Origin: Clostridia bacterium
GTDB taxonomy: Bacteria; Bacillota; Clostridia; Oscillospirales; Acutalibacteraceae
DNA length: 48,130 nucleotides
Reading direction: 5' to 3'
Assembly: GCA_017414965.1 (NCBI GenBank)
Contig: JAFQJL010000005.1
Span: 1 to 48,130, forward strand
Below, one piece after another: positions 7,656-16,677 of this stretch. Each line of letters starts with the position of its first letter. Positions within the stretch are counted from its first letter, which is position 1. A program made the position numbers and the translations under genes. The notes below the pieces were generated by a model. The model was not told the DNA's origin. It ran no database searches and saw only the letters and a list, made by a program, of their open reading frames with translations.

Positions 7656-8747
7656 ATGCTGTACCCCGAACAAGTGCAAGAAAAACAGAATATTCGCCGC
7701 CGGAGCAATCTGGCCGGCTTTGCGCTGCTGCTGACGGTGGTGCTGTCTCTCGGTGCGTCCGTGGTGATTGCGGTGTTGATGGTGCTGGGGGTAGGTTTTG
7801 GTATGGACACGCAGACCGTCGACGGTGTGCTGGTCGCTACCCAACCGAACGCCTATCTGATCACCAACACGATCTACTATCTGGTCGCGATCGGCGTTCC
7901 GATGCTGGTGGGATGCACGCTGCTGCGATCCACCGGCGATTCGATGTCGGTGCGCCGTTCGGTCAGCGGTTCGCTGTGGATCGGCTACCTGCTGTTCGGT
8001 ATGGGCATGTGCGTGTTCGCCAACCTCGTGGCTTCGGCCACCGGTGCGGTGTTTTCGGTCTTTTCGCTGTATCCGGCGGAAATGCCGTTGACCACCGACG
8101 GCACGTGGCAAAACGCGTTGCTTTCGGTATTTAGCCTAGCGGTGCTGCCGGCGATTTTCGAAGAGATTTTGTTCCGCGGCGTGGTGGTCACGCTGCTGCG
8201 ACCGGCCGGCGAGCGCGTCGCGATCGCGCTCAGCGCGATGGTGTTTGCGCTGGCGCACGGCTCGTTGACGCAGATCCCGTTTGCGTGGATTTTGGGCGTC
8301 GTGTTTGCTTACCTGTATCTGCGCACCGGCAATTTGTTGCTGACGATGACGCTGCATTTCCTCAACAACACGATGGCGGTTTTGCTGGAGGTGGCGACCT
8401 TGTCGGCCAGCGAACAGCAGCAAGCCACGGTTTTTTACGTTGTGTTTGCGGTGCTGGCGCTGCTCGGTGCGGTGGCGGCGGCGTTCTTGCGGATGCACGC
8501 CGATCATCCGTTGCAGGCGATGGGGAACAGCCCTTCCGTGCTGCCGGACCGCGAGCGAAAAAAGGCAGCGTGGCTGTCGCCGGTGGTAATCGTGTTTATA
8601 CTGGCGTCGTTGCTGATGCTGCCGCTTAACGTGGAGTACGATCCCGATCGCTCGACTGAGACCTCTGTGTCGGAGGAGCAGGAGGAGAGTGGGTTGCCGT
8701 GGTTTGACGGCGACGGAAACGAAAGTGCGGTGATCACATGGCGGTAA
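7656..8747 (+). CDS. CPBP-family intramembrane metalloprotease
   Basis: Membrane protein of the CAAX-protease/bacteriocin-processing (CPBP, Abi) family. These are glutamate-type or metal-dependent intramembrane proteases with often unknown substrates. The 363-residue product carries all three signature motifs: EEILFRG (near residue 170), FALAHG (near 195) and HFLNN (near 235), within about eight hydrophobic segments. The C-terminal ~70 residues are a soluble acidic tail after a last membrane helix. The start is the only ATG after an in-frame stop at 7632, but it lacks a clear ribosome site and is preceded by the structured leader. It overlaps tadA by 10 bp, so the two are probably translationally coupled. 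Confidence 0.88.
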   Translation: MLYPEQVQEKQNIRRRSNLAGFALLLTVVLSLGASVVIAVLMVLGVGFGMDTQTVDGVLVATQPNAYLITNTIYYLVAIGVPMLVGCTLLRSTGDSMSVRRSVSGSLWIGYLLFGMGMCVFANLVASATGAVFSVFSLYPAEMPLTTDGTWQNALLSVFSLAVLPAIFEEILFRGVVVTLLRPAGERVAIALSAMVFALAHGSLTQIPFAWILGVVFAYLYLRTGNLLLTMTLHFLNNTMAVLLEVATLSASEQQQATVFYVVFAVLALLGAVAAAFLRMHADHPLQAMGNSPSVLPDRERKKAAWLSPVVIVFILASLLMLPLNVEYDPDRSTETSVSEEQEESGLPWFDGDGNESAVITWR

Positions 8748-9238
8748 ACGAGGAGTTTATGCGGATGGCGCTGGCGCTGGCGGAGCAAGCCGCCGCCGAG
8801 GGCGAGGTGCCGGTCGGCGCCGTCGTGGTCAAGGACGGCGCGGTTGTCGGCCGCGGTCGCAACCGGCGGGAACTGGACAAGAACGCGTTGGCACACGCCG
8901 AGATCGAAGCAATCGACGAAGCCTGTCGCACGCTGGGCGGCTGGCGGTTGTCGGGGTGCGACCTGTATGTGACGCTGGAACCCTGCCCGATGTGCGCCGG
9001 TGGGATCATCAACGCGCGTATCGACAACGTGTACTACGGCGCGGACGATCCCAAAGCCGGCTCGTGCGGCTCACTGGTGTCGTTGTTTGATCTGCCGTAT
9101 AACCATAAGCCGACCTGTACGGGCGGCGTACTGGGGGAGCAGGCATCCGAACAACTTAAACGCTTTTTTGGCGAATTGCGCGAAAAACGCAAAATTCGAG
9201 AACGAAAGGATGAAACCGATGAAGAAACTGATCTGTAA
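8738..9238 (+). CDS. tadA: tRNA adenosine(34) deaminase TadA
   Basis: TadA converts wobble adenosine 34 of tRNA-Arg(ACG) to inosine, allowing it to read CGU/CGC/CGA. The 166-residue product has the cytidine-deaminase fold with the zinc-binding and proton-shuttle HAEIEAI motif near residue 53 and PCPMCAG (both zinc Cys) near residue 83. GEVPVGAVVV near the start is also typical. The start overlaps the end of the CPBP gene by 10 bp. The end overlaps the next gene by 20 bp, giving a tightly coupled three-gene unit. Confidence 0.96.
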   Translation: MAVNEEFMRMALALAEQAAAEGEVPVGAVVVKDGAVVGRGRNRRELDKNALAHAEIEAIDEACRTLGGWRLSGCDLYVTLEPCPMCAGGIINARIDNVYYGADDPKAGSCGSLVSLFDLPYNHKPTCTGGVLGEQASEQLKRFFGELREKRKIRERKDETDEETDL

Positions 9239-9452
9239 GGTGGAGTACGATACCGAAAACGCGGCGCTGGTCGCCAAAATGACGCGCGGTGGCTTCGGCG
9301 ATCCGACCGGATACGAGGAACGCTTGTACAAAACCGATTCCGGCAAGTATTTTTTGTATGTCAACGGCGGTCCGGACTCGCCGTATAAGAAAGAGGACAT
9401 CAAGCGGATGTCCGCAGCCAAAGCCGAGGAATGGCTGACCGAACACACCTAA
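9219..9452 (+). CDS. Small conserved-type hypothetical protein (77 aa)
   Basis: Function unknown. The 77-residue soluble protein begins MKKLICKVEYDTENA and is rich in Lys, Tyr and Gly, with a GGFGDPTGYEE segment followed by a short C-terminal helix. The start at 9219 is preferred over the ATG at 9210 because GAAAGGA (9204-9210) gives 8-nt spacing to it. The gene overlaps the end of tadA and ends inside the stem of its own terminator, so its stop codon is part of the hairpin. Codon use matches its neighbours. Confidence 0.72.
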   Translation: MKKLICKVEYDTENAALVAKMTRGGFGDPTGYEERLYKTDSGKYFLYVNGGPDSPYKKEDIKRMSAAKAEEWLTEHT

Positions 9453-9494
9453 CAAAAACCTCCCCCTCTCGTTCGAGAGGGGGAGGTTTTTGTT
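9451..9494. terminator. Strong bidirectional terminator
   Basis: A 20-bp perfect stem (9451-9470 with 9475-9494, loop GTTC) has a GTTTTTGTT tail on both strands. It serves the convergent 77-aa gene and the SGNH hydrolase gene. Nearly the same sequence recurs at 28273-28312. Confidence 0.95.
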
Positions 9495-9499
9495 ATTTG

Positions 9500-10228
9500 T
9501 TATGCATGGTACATCGTGCTTGAATCGTTGGGCTTTGGAGCTTTTGTATTGCCCATAATTTTCTCAAACAGCATGTCGGCAAATAGGCTGTGCATCTCGG
9601 CGCACGGATGGTTGATGCGGTTGGCCAAAAGGGGCGTTACATCCTGTGTTTGGCTGAGTTTTTTCCACTCGGCGTAGCAATCGCATACGGCAATCTCCAT
9701 CGCGTTGGCAAGCCGCACGGCGGCGTCCATAAACGCGTCCATCCGTCCCTCGTTTTGGAAGGCGGCTGTTTTGGCGGCGTATTCCAGATGCGGCTCGTCG
9801 GTGTCGGGAGCCACACGGGTGTTGAGCATATTGGGGGTCATAAAGATCACCTCGGCGCCGCTTTGCTTGCACTTTTCAAAGATGATCGTCAACGCCTCGA
9901 TGTACTCGTTAAGGGGTAGGTTTACGTCATTCAATCCAAAGCATACGATGACGAGGTCGGGGTGATGCGACAGCACGTCTCGATCGATGCGCGCGACCGA
10001 AAGCTTGGCGGTCAATCCGCCGATGCCGGCGTTGATCACATTGATCGGTACGTAGTTTCGCACTGCGTTGAGTTTTTGTTTTAAGCGATTCCAGTAGACG
10101 GTTTCGTAATTGATCTCATCTGGACCAAGTGCCCCGTGTGTGATGCTGTCGCCGAATGCAACAATGGTGATCGGTCCTTCTGCCACCAATTCGGCAGTGG
10201 ACATTGCCAGTTTGTCTTTTACACGCAT
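9500..10228 (-). CDS. SGNH/GDSL-family hydrolase, probable carbohydrate esterase
   Basis: Probable deacylase of sugars or oligosaccharides. The 242-residue product has the SGNH blocks: GDSITHG with the nucleophilic Ser (near residue 28), the block II glycine in NAGIGG, GLND with the block III Asn, and NHP near residue 207 with the likely catalytic His. There is no signal peptide, so it should act in the cytoplasm on imported substrate. A strong AGGAGG lies upstream of the ATG. It lies downstream of, and in the same direction as, the AraC-glycosidase fusion gene but after that gene's terminator. The context suggests removal of acetyl groups from imported glycan fragments. Confidence 0.82.
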   Translation of the reverse strand: MRVKDKLAMSTAELVAEGPITIVAFGDSITHGALGPDEINYETVYWNRLKQKLNAVRNYVPINVINAGIGGLTAKLSVARIDRDVLSHHPDLVIVCFGLNDVNLPLNEYIEALTIIFEKCKQSGAEVIFMTPNMLNTRVAPDTDEPHLEYAAKTAAFQNEGRMDAFMDAAVRLANAMEIAVCDCYAEWKKLSQTQDVTPLLANRINHPCAEMHSLFADMLFEKIMGNTKAPKPNDSSTMYHA

Positions 10229-10249
10229 ATACAGTCCTCCTATTGGGGT

Positions 10250-10283
10250 AAAACCCGCGCTGACCTCAGTCAGCGCGGGTTTT
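10250..10283 (-). terminator. Terminator of the AraC-GH106 fusion gene
   Basis: A 15-bp perfect stem (10250-10264 with 10269-10283, loop CTCA) ends in TTTT on the minus strand, right after the fusion gene stop and just upstream of the SGNH gene. Confidence 0.9.
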
Positions 10284-10285
10284 GT

Positions 10286-13200
10286 TTAGAAGCAGTGCAA
10301 TTTCAAGAACTCGTAGTTCTCGCGATAGAATGGATTGCGGTTGTCGTCCCAGGTGGCACCGAGTTCCCACGTAGCCGGCGACACGGCGTGGCGCGCCAAC
10401 ACGGTGTTGTTGTGGTGCGGACCCAGTAAATTGCGGTTACTGATAATAAAATCAATTTCCACACGGTTAAGGCCGGGTTGCTTGTAAGGGCGAATGTTGA
10501 CCGATCGATCAAACAGCAGCGTGCCGGCATCTTGGCCGTTGATGCGTATATACGCCGATTGGAAGGTGCCGTTAAACCGCAGATGCGTAACGTCCTCCGT
10601 CCAGCTCACATCCTGCGAAATGGTGAGCTTTCCGCGGAAGAACGGCAGCCCGTCGGTCACCGGTTCGGTAACGGTTACGGGCGGCGCCCCAATATAGAAC
10701 TTGTCGCCAAACACGTAACGGCTGTCGTGGGAATCGTTTTGGTATTCCTGATCGCTATACACTCCGAAGTGGCCGGCCAGAATGACCGGCTCCAGCTCGC
10801 GGTCGTATACCAGACAATTCTTGAGACCTTCGGTCACGCCCTTGCCAAACAGCACGTAGTAGACCTGTTCGCTCTGATACCAGTTGAGCTTGACCGTGTA
10901 ATCGTTTTTGCCGAGTTGCACGTATTCGGCGATATCGGTCATCCACATATGCGATTCGATCTCTGCCTGCTCGGTGAAGACGATCGGGTGACCGTTTACC
11001 CATTGCTCGCCGGTGGAATCCTCCTCCGCCAACAACTTGATCTCCTGCGGAAGTTCTCGCATCTCGAACTCGTATTTCAGGTATAGATCTCCTTCGTAGC
11101 GCTCCTGCAATAACTTGTGGAACAAGCCTCTGCACGGATAGAGATGCGACCAATTTTGGCCGTCGGTGGAATAACGCACCTTGTCGATCGGCAGATAGTT
11201 GGCATCAAACCGCACGGTCGCATCTTGCAAGCGGAACGCCGTTTCGTAGATCTCGCGGCGCTTGCTCATCGGTTGGCCGCTGGGGAACAACACTAGCGTT
11301 TCGCCGGCGGCAATGTGCAGCGATAGCGGCACCTGTTCGGTCTGCATCGTGCAGAGATCCAGTTTCATCAGCGACTGCACGCTGTCGTCAAAGCGGAAGG
11401 TCTGATCGAAGCATTCGTCCGGCGAGCTGTTTTGCACCAGCAAGAACGGCGCGTCGCCGTGCAATCGATAGGAGAGATACAGCTTATGCTCGGTACCGCC
11501 GATGTGCACCGGCATAGATGCTTCAATCTCCTCAAACGTGCAGTTGGACTGCAGATAATCGTAGTTGTACGGCGAGCCCTCCAGATAACTGGGCGGATCG
11601 CCCAAAATCAGTACTTTACCGCCGTTTTTCACATATTGGCGCAGATGCCGTTCGGTCGACCAGTCCATGGTGACAATGTGCGGCAAAACCAGATAGTCGT
11701 AGGTGCAATGTCCGCAACCGATGCGATCTCCCTCCACGAATCCGTGGCGTTCCAGCAAGGTCTCGTCAAGGAAGTGGAAGGCGATGCCGGAGGCAGAAAA
11801 CAAGCGACAGTCGCGAAGCAGCTGATCGGTCGCCGCCTTAACACCACAGTCGGCGGTGTAGGTATAATCGGGAATGTTACCGCCCTCGCGTTTGTAGTCG
11901 AAATACGCGCCGCGAATGGGATGCAGCAACGCTACACGTACCGGTTCTTTGCTTTCGCCGACCAGCTTAGACAACCGACCGATATAGAGGTTGAACTCGT
12001 CGAATTGTTCATTCACCCACGGATTGACCGGGGAATAGTGTGCCGGAAAATCTCGCTTGCGCTGACCGTATTCTTCGTAAGGAAGCAGGTGTTGGCACAG
12101 CAGATTGACGCCGCCGGTCACGGCTTGAAAACCGAATACCCGCCGCAGAGAACGCGGTGTAATATCCCAGCCGCAGCTGGCGAACGCCTCGACCAGTATC
12201 TGCTTTTTCCCGAGCTGCATGGCGGCGCTGCCCACCTGACGACAGCTGAGCTCGTTGTTGGTGCTGCTGCCCAACCAATCGATGCCCGGAATGTGTTCGT
12301 ATTCGTAAAACGGCATCACGCCGGCACAACACATGATCTGACGTCCAAGCGCCTGTTCCTCCACGTAGTGACCGGTCAACTTAACGCCGTTGTTGTCGCA
12401 CCAATCGTATACCTTTTTGGAGAAATTGGAAAGCATTAGCGACTGCATTGCTTTCCAATAACGGTAGCGGAAATCGCGGTAGCCGTCTTGTTCCACAAAC
12501 AGCAGCCCGATCTTATCAAAAATATCCTCATCGTAATGATCTCGGAAATATTTGGCTACCATCGGGGTATAGGCGGTATGCCAACGCTGGTACTGTGGCT
12601 CATCGGTAAAGAAGCCCGCGATTTTGCGCGCAAAATCATCGCCGAAGCGTTCTTTATAGGATTCGTGTGTCAGTTGTAAAAACTGATTGGTCACGTTTGG
12701 ATTTAAAATATCGGTTGTGGCTGCGGCGATGTGAATGGTGATGTTAAGGTGCGTAGCACCATCCACCGGCTCGTTCACCCGTCGCAGAACGTCTCCGTCT
12801 ATACAGTAACTGACAGCGGCATTCGGATCAAATTCTCCGATGGTGTGCATCAGATACTGGTCGTGATTGGCTTCGTTTTCCAACAGTTTGCCACCGACAA
12901 ATCCGCTGGGCCAACCGTTTTCGTCGTACACCCAGGCGCTCATATCGGAGCCGGCCGCATCGGCGCACAGCGCCACCGAATCCATCCATTCTTTTGATAG
13001 GTATTCTGTGCGCAAACCGGCGCGCGCGTGCATAAAGAAACCGCCGTTGTTGGTTTGGCGCATCCATTCGATCTGTTTGCGCAACCGGTCGGGCTTAAGC
13101 TCGCCATTCCACGACCAAAATGGGATCGGCTTCCATCGGTTTTCCAGCATTTGCAGTCGGTTAATGGAGTTGTTGAGGTTATTCTCCATCTTCTTCCATT

Positions 13201-14023
13201 TCTGGAAGGCGTACGTGCGCTTTTCCGCGCGGAACGTCTGCGGCGTCATACCGGTGCATTTTTTGAACACGGTGGCAAAGTAGTTGGGATCGTTAAATCC
13301 GACCTCCAAGGCAATGTTAACCACCGAGCGTTGTCCGGTTTTCAGCAGATAAGCGGCTTTGGAAACGCGCATCTGGTTGAGATATTCGTTGAATCCCATG
13401 CCGGTCGACCGTTTAAAAACCGTAGAAAAGTATTCTTTTGTGTACGAGTAGCGTTCGGCTACATCCGCCAGCGAAAGCGGCTCAGCGCAATGCTCTTTGA
13501 TATACTCCGCCGCCTGTTGCATGATGGTATCGGTGCGCGAGTGCGGCTTAGAGGGCTGATGCGGCTCAGTCTCCGCTAACAGACATAGAATCTTAATTAA
13601 CGTAGATTGATAAAAGTGTTGTTGATAGACGCCGTGCGTTTCCAAATACTGCCGCAGATCCTCAAAGCATTGATGGATCTGCTGGCGAATCGCCGGCGAA
13701 GGACGGAAATGGTGCTTTTCAAACAACGGCAAAAACGCCGTAGGGATGTCCTCCTTTTTGGGGGAAAACAAATACCGGATATGATTTTCCGTCGGATCGG
13801 TCTCCGGCTGATGCAGGGTTTGGTGCGCCACCTTTTCGGGCACCAAAACCAGATCTCCTTCTTCAAGATCGTAGACGTCGGTTTCAATAAAATACCGACG
13901 CGTTCCCTTAACCAAATAATAGATCTCGTACCAATTGTGGTAGTGCGCAGCGGCCATACTGCGAGAGGTCCGTTGGTCATAGAGAAAGGGGGTGTATAAA
14001 GCTTCCTGTTGAATTTTTTTCAT
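10286..14023 (-). CDS. AraC-type regulator fused to GH106-like glycoside hydrolase
   Basis: One uninterrupted 1245-residue frame joins two normally separate proteins. Residues 1-150 form a cupin-like sensor (HYHNWYEIYYLVKG; DLEEGDLVLVPE). Residues 167-266 are a complete AraC DNA-binding domain with both helix-turn-helices (LSLADVAERYSYTKEYFS; VVNIALEVGFNDPNYFATVF). From about 298 the protein matches GH106/PF17132 alpha-L-rhamnosidase-like hydrolases: PFWSWNGEL, FFMHARAGL, YDENGWPSGFVGG, FFTDEPQY (Glu475) and LVEAFASCGWD (Glu612). These glutamates are candidate catalytic residues. A C-terminal beta-sandwich (about 1100-1220) is typical of these enzymes. There is no signal peptide. An internal ATG at 13189 (residue 279) has only a poorly spaced GGAAG, so separate translation seems unlikely. 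It is divergent from the secreted-protein operon. Confidence 0.85.
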   Translation of the reverse strand: MKKIQQEALYTPFLYDQRTSRSMAAAHYHNWYEIYYLVKGTRRYFIETDVYDLEEGDLVLVPEKVAHQTLHQPETDPTENHIRYLFSPKKEDIPTAFLPLFEKHHFRPSPAIRQQIHQCFEDLRQYLETHGVYQQHFYQSTLIKILCLLAETEPHQPSKPHSRTDTIMQQAAEYIKEHCAEPLSLADVAERYSYTKEYFSTVFKRSTGMGFNEYLNQMRVSKAAYLLKTGQRSVVNIALEVGFNDPNYFATVFKKCTGMTPQTFRAEKRTYAFQKWKKMENNLNNSINRLQMLENRWKPIPFWSWNGELKPDRLRKQIEWMRQTNNGGFFMHARAGLRTEYLSKEWMDSVALCADAAGSDMSAWVYDENGWPSGFVGGKLLENEANHDQYLMHTIGEFDPNAAVSYCIDGDVLRRVNEPVDGATHLNITIHIAAATTDILNPNVTNQFLQLTHESYKERFGDDFARKIAGFFTDEPQYQRWHTAYTPMVAKYFRDHYDEDIFDKIGLLFVEQDGYRDFRYRYWKAMQSLMLSNFSKKVYDWCDNNGVKLTGHYVEEQALGRQIMCCAGVMPFYEYEHIPGIDWLGSSTNNELSCRQVGSAAMQLGKKQILVEAFASCGWDITPRSLRRVFGFQAVTGGVNLLCQHLLPYEEYGQRKRDFPAHYSPVNPWVNEQFDEFNLYIGRLSKLVGESKEPVRVALLHPIRGAYFDYKREGGNIPDYTYTADCGVKAATDQLLRDCRLFSASGIAFHFLDETLLERHGFVEGDRIGCGHCTYDYLVLPHIVTMDWSTERHLRQYVKNGGKVLILGDPPSYLEGSPYNYDYLQSNCTFEEIEASMPVHIGGTEHKLYLSYRLHGDAPFLLVQNSSPDECFDQTFRFDDSVQSLMKLDLCTMQTEQVPLSLHIAAGETLVLFPSGQPMSKRREIYETAFRLQDATVRFDANYLPIDKVRYSTDGQNWSHLYPCRGLFHKLLQERYEGDLYLKYEFEMRELPQEIKLLAEEDSTGEQWVNGHPIVFTEQAEIESHMWMTDIAEYVQLGKNDYTVKLNWYQSEQVYYVLFGKGVTEGLKNCLVYDRELEPVILAGHFGVYSDQEYQNDSHDSRYVFGDKFYIGAPPVTVTEPVTDGLPFFRGKLTISQDVSWTEDVTHLRFNGTFQSAYIRINGQDAGTLLFDRSVNIRPYKQPGLNRVEIDFIISNRNLLGPHHNNTVLARHAVSPATWELGATWDDNRNPFYRENYEFLKLHCF

Positions 14024-14063
14024 AAGAACACCTGATTCTTAAAAATTTCAACGGCTCGCCACC

Positions 14064-14092
14064 AAAATAACCGAAAATGTCGAGTTTGTCAA
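14064..14092 (-). promoter_or_regulatory. Promoter of the AraC-GH106 fusion gene
   Basis: On the minus strand a consensus TTGACA (14092-14087), a 17-nt spacer, and TATTTT (14069-14064) are present, about 40 nt upstream of the start codon. Confidence 0.72.
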
Positions 14093-14201
14093 GAGTTTTT
14101 TGTGATAAAATGAAAATATCCAAAATGCTGTAATGTGGGTGCGTAGCAACGGAAACGGCCAATTCCGTTATTTCGACAAAAACTCACTGCAAGCAGTTTG
14201 A

Positions 14202-14216
14202 CCGACCAATGGTCGG
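14202..14216. promoter_or_regulatory. Candidate operator, CCGACC-AAT-GGTCGG
   Basis: A perfect 6-bp inverted repeat with a 3-nt centre lies in the 247-bp divergent region, about 55 nt upstream of the secreted CBM gene. It is a plausible regulator site for the + strand operon. No convincing sigma-A promoter for 14271 could be placed beyond a TTGACC overlapping this repeat. Confidence 0.35.
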
Positions 14217-14270
14217 GGCGGCTCAATTGTTCTATTTTAGTATGTCCAAATTCGAAAAGGAGATGTTTGT

Positions 14271-16493
14271 ATGTTTTGGAACAAAAAACAGATCTTTGCG
14301 CTGGTTTGCGCTGTCGCGTTGTTGCTGACGGCGGTACCGGCAATCGGTGCGTCGGCGGTGCCTGTCAACACGCCGGTTAGTATTCCGAACGGCGATATGG
14401 AGATCGCCGGCGGCTGGAAGGATATCGGATCCGGCTCAGCCAATACCGTGCTCGCGTACGTGAACGGCGGCCATAGCGGCAAGGCGTTATCGGCTACCAA
14501 CACCGCTGCGCAGACGCAGCTTGAACTCACTACCGAGCGTGTGGCGGTCGAGCCGGGCGCGACTTACGTGTTGAGTTTTTGGGCAAAGCCGAGCTCGGCA
14601 AACCGTTTCCAGGTGTTTGCTTTTGGTTACGCGGCAGCGACCGGTGGCTCGCCCGTGTTTACGTACAGTACGCCGGCAGATCAGGTGAATACGGTGTATT
14701 ATGCCGGCGGTGGTTGGCAACAGGTGACGTTGACCTTTACGGTCGGCGAAACCACCAATTATCTGCGCCCGCGTATTACCAATTACAATACCTATGCAAA
14801 CGGCGCGTTTTTGATCGACGACGTGGTGCTTACCAAGGTGAGTGAGCAGACGGAAGGTGCTACCGAGGCGATCGAGCTTATTCCCAATAGCGATATGAGC
14901 AAAGATTCCGATTGGGCGTTGCCCGGCGGTGTCAGTGCGACGCTTTCCTACGTGGCCGATGGCGGCCACGACGGTCGCGCATTGCATATTGCCTGCGTCG
15001 ATCCGACTCCCGACGTCACCACCGATACGTATGACGTAACGGTGCGCCCGGGGCGTATCAAAGTGCTTCCCAACACCACGTATACGATTTACTGGAATAT
15101 CAAATACAGCTCGGCCACGCGCTATCGTGCGCAGATCGTGGAATATAGCAACGAAAATGCGGCTGCCTATCATACGCAGGCGCAGCAGCTGCACTATCAC
15201 ACGGATTGGGCCGAAGCTTCCTATAGTTTTACCACCGGTGAGAATGCAGCGGAGATTTTGCCGCAGATTCAGGTCTATCAGATGAATAGCACCCGTGATG
15301 TGTATCTGGACGACGTGTCCATTCAAGTGACAGCGTCGCTGAGTGAGCCGGTGCTTTATTCCCAGAGTTACGATGCCGGTTTGGGCAATGAAGCGGGCGT
15401 TAACGCCGCTTCTAAGGCATTGGATGTCAACGGTGTGTCCGGCTCGGCGCTGTCGTTGCAGTTTACCGGTACCAACGGTTCGGTGATGTGCCGCCCCAAC
15501 GGCGCTACTTCCAACACGATCGCGGCGTCGGCACATGCCGATTACGTGTTCCGCGCCAAGGTCAAGCCGTCGGCGGCTTCTGCGGCGCAGTTGGCGGTGC
15601 TTCGCACCGGCACCTCGCAGGTCGGTAAAACCGTAACGTTGACGGCGGGTGTGTGGAACGAACTTGAGTTTGCCTTTAACACGGATGTGGCTACGGCTAT
15701 TTGGCCGCAGATCGTGTTTACTCCGACCAATGCGGCGACTGTTGATGCACCGGTCGTGTATATGGTCGACGATGTTGAAATTGTTTCGGCCGTGCCGTAT
15801 TGCGAGGATATTTCGGTGTATACCGGTCACGGTAAAACGCCGGTGCGTGAGGGTTCGGTATTTATTGGTTGGTACAGCGATAATACGCTGACCACCGAGG
15901 CGACCTCCGGCGCGGCGTACGCGAAGTTTATGACGGCGGATGCGCTGGGTGCGGCGACGTTGGATCTCAACGGCACCGCCATCCGCAATACCACCAATCT
16001 GACCGCACAGGGCCTGTATTTCCGCACGGAATTCCAAAACGCCAATCTCTTAAAGAATCTGGATATTGCGGAATTCGGTGTGCTGATGCTTCCGGAAAAT
16101 CTGCTGGGCGCCGATGCGGCGTTGACGTTGGCAGATACCAGTGCGGCGCGCTTGGCGGCGACCGATGCCGCTGACGTGGCGCTTCTCAAAACCGGAACGG
16201 AGAAAATGACCTGTTCGCTGTCCAATGCGGTGGCGGGCGAGCGCTATCAGCGCCGCATTACCGCTCGTCCGTATGCGCTTCTGGCAGACGGCACCGCGCT
16301 CTATGGCGACCAGCAGACCAGCTCGGTGGCATACGTTGCTTCGGCGCTGGCGAATATGATCGCCGCGGTAGACGGCGTGGACAGCTCGGCAGTCAGCGAT
16401 CTGTTGAGCATTGAAGATACGGCGCTGGACTACGACCAGACGACCGCGTTGGTCGAGTTCTGTGTCGCGAACTATCAGCTGCTGAATGTGTAA
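14271..16493 (+). CDS. Secreted multi-CBM surface protein
   Basis: Exported carbohydrate-binding protein without a recognised catalytic domain. The 740-residue product starts with a signal peptide (residues 1-29, hydrophobic core then AIGASA). It continues with three CBM4/9-like beta-sandwich modules at about 36-190, 200-355 and 357-510; the first two start with NGDM or NSDM and all end in DDVV/DDVS/DDVE. An InlB/Listeria-Bacteroides-type repeat follows (FIGWYSDN, near 530). The final ~180 residues are an Ala-rich beta region of unknown role. No LPXTG motif or membrane anchor is seen, so it may be released or bind the wall or substrate. The start has AAAGGAGATG upstream. It leads the sugar-use operon. 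The modules are clearly related to those of the 2716-residue protein two genes on. Confidence 0.82.
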   Translation: MFWNKKQIFALVCAVALLLTAVPAIGASAVPVNTPVSIPNGDMEIAGGWKDIGSGSANTVLAYVNGGHSGKALSATNTAAQTQLELTTERVAVEPGATYVLSFWAKPSSANRFQVFAFGYAAATGGSPVFTYSTPADQVNTVYYAGGGWQQVTLTFTVGETTNYLRPRITNYNTYANGAFLIDDVVLTKVSEQTEGATEAIELIPNSDMSKDSDWALPGGVSATLSYVADGGHDGRALHIACVDPTPDVTTDTYDVTVRPGRIKVLPNTTYTIYWNIKYSSATRYRAQIVEYSNENAAAYHTQAQQLHYHTDWAEASYSFTTGENAAEILPQIQVYQMNSTRDVYLDDVSIQVTASLSEPVLYSQSYDAGLGNEAGVNAASKALDVNGVSGSALSLQFTGTNGSVMCRPNGATSNTIAASAHADYVFRAKVKPSAASAAQLAVLRTGTSQVGKTVTLTAGVWNELEFAFNTDVATAIWPQIVFTPTNAATVDAPVVYMVDDVEIVSAVPYCEDISVYTGHGKTPVREGSVFIGWYSDNTLTTEATSGAAYAKFMTADALGAATLDLNGTAIRNTTNLTAQGLYFRTEFQNANLLKNLDIAEFGVLMLPENLLGADAALTLADTSAARLAATDAADVALLKTGTEKMTCSLSNAVAGERYQRRITARPYALLADGTALYGDQQTSSVAYVASALANMIAAVDGVDSSAVSDLLSIEDTALDYDQTTALVEFCVANYQLLNV

Positions 16494-16506
16494 GGAGGGG
16501 ATCACG

Positions 16507-16641
16507 ATGAAAAAACAATATGAAATGCCGGTCGTGTCGGTTATTCCGTTTGCGGTGGCGCCGATCGTGACCTATTCGCTCGGCGACTCCGAGTTTAAGG
16601 ATGATTGGGAGAGCGAATCGTCTGTGGATCCGCAGGATTGA
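16507..16641 (+). CDS. 44-residue peptide, unknown function
   Basis: A small gene lies between the two large CBM proteins, with TAAGGAGGGG upstream of its ATG at good spacing. The 44-residue product has a basic start (MKKQYEMPVV), a hydrophobic middle (VIPFAVAPIV) and a very acidic end (DSEFKDDWESE). From memory, peptides with an MKK-x-Y-x-x-P start and an acidic tail occur beside surface-enzyme genes in clostridia, without known function. It could be a leader-type peptide or a small secretion partner; neither is shown. It is 13 nt after the previous stop and 36 nt before the next gene, so it belongs to the operon. Confidence 0.7.
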   Translation: MKKQYEMPVVSVIPFAVAPIVTYSLGDSEFKDDWESESSVDPQD

Positions 16642-16677
16642 TCGATGAATCCCTTGCATTCAGATTGGGAGGTTATT

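Noticed and set aside
14487-16037. 516-residue frame antisense to the secreted CBM protein
   Set aside because: The Arg/His-rich composition and lack of a ribosome site mark a shadow of the real gene, which has a signal peptide and repeated modules.
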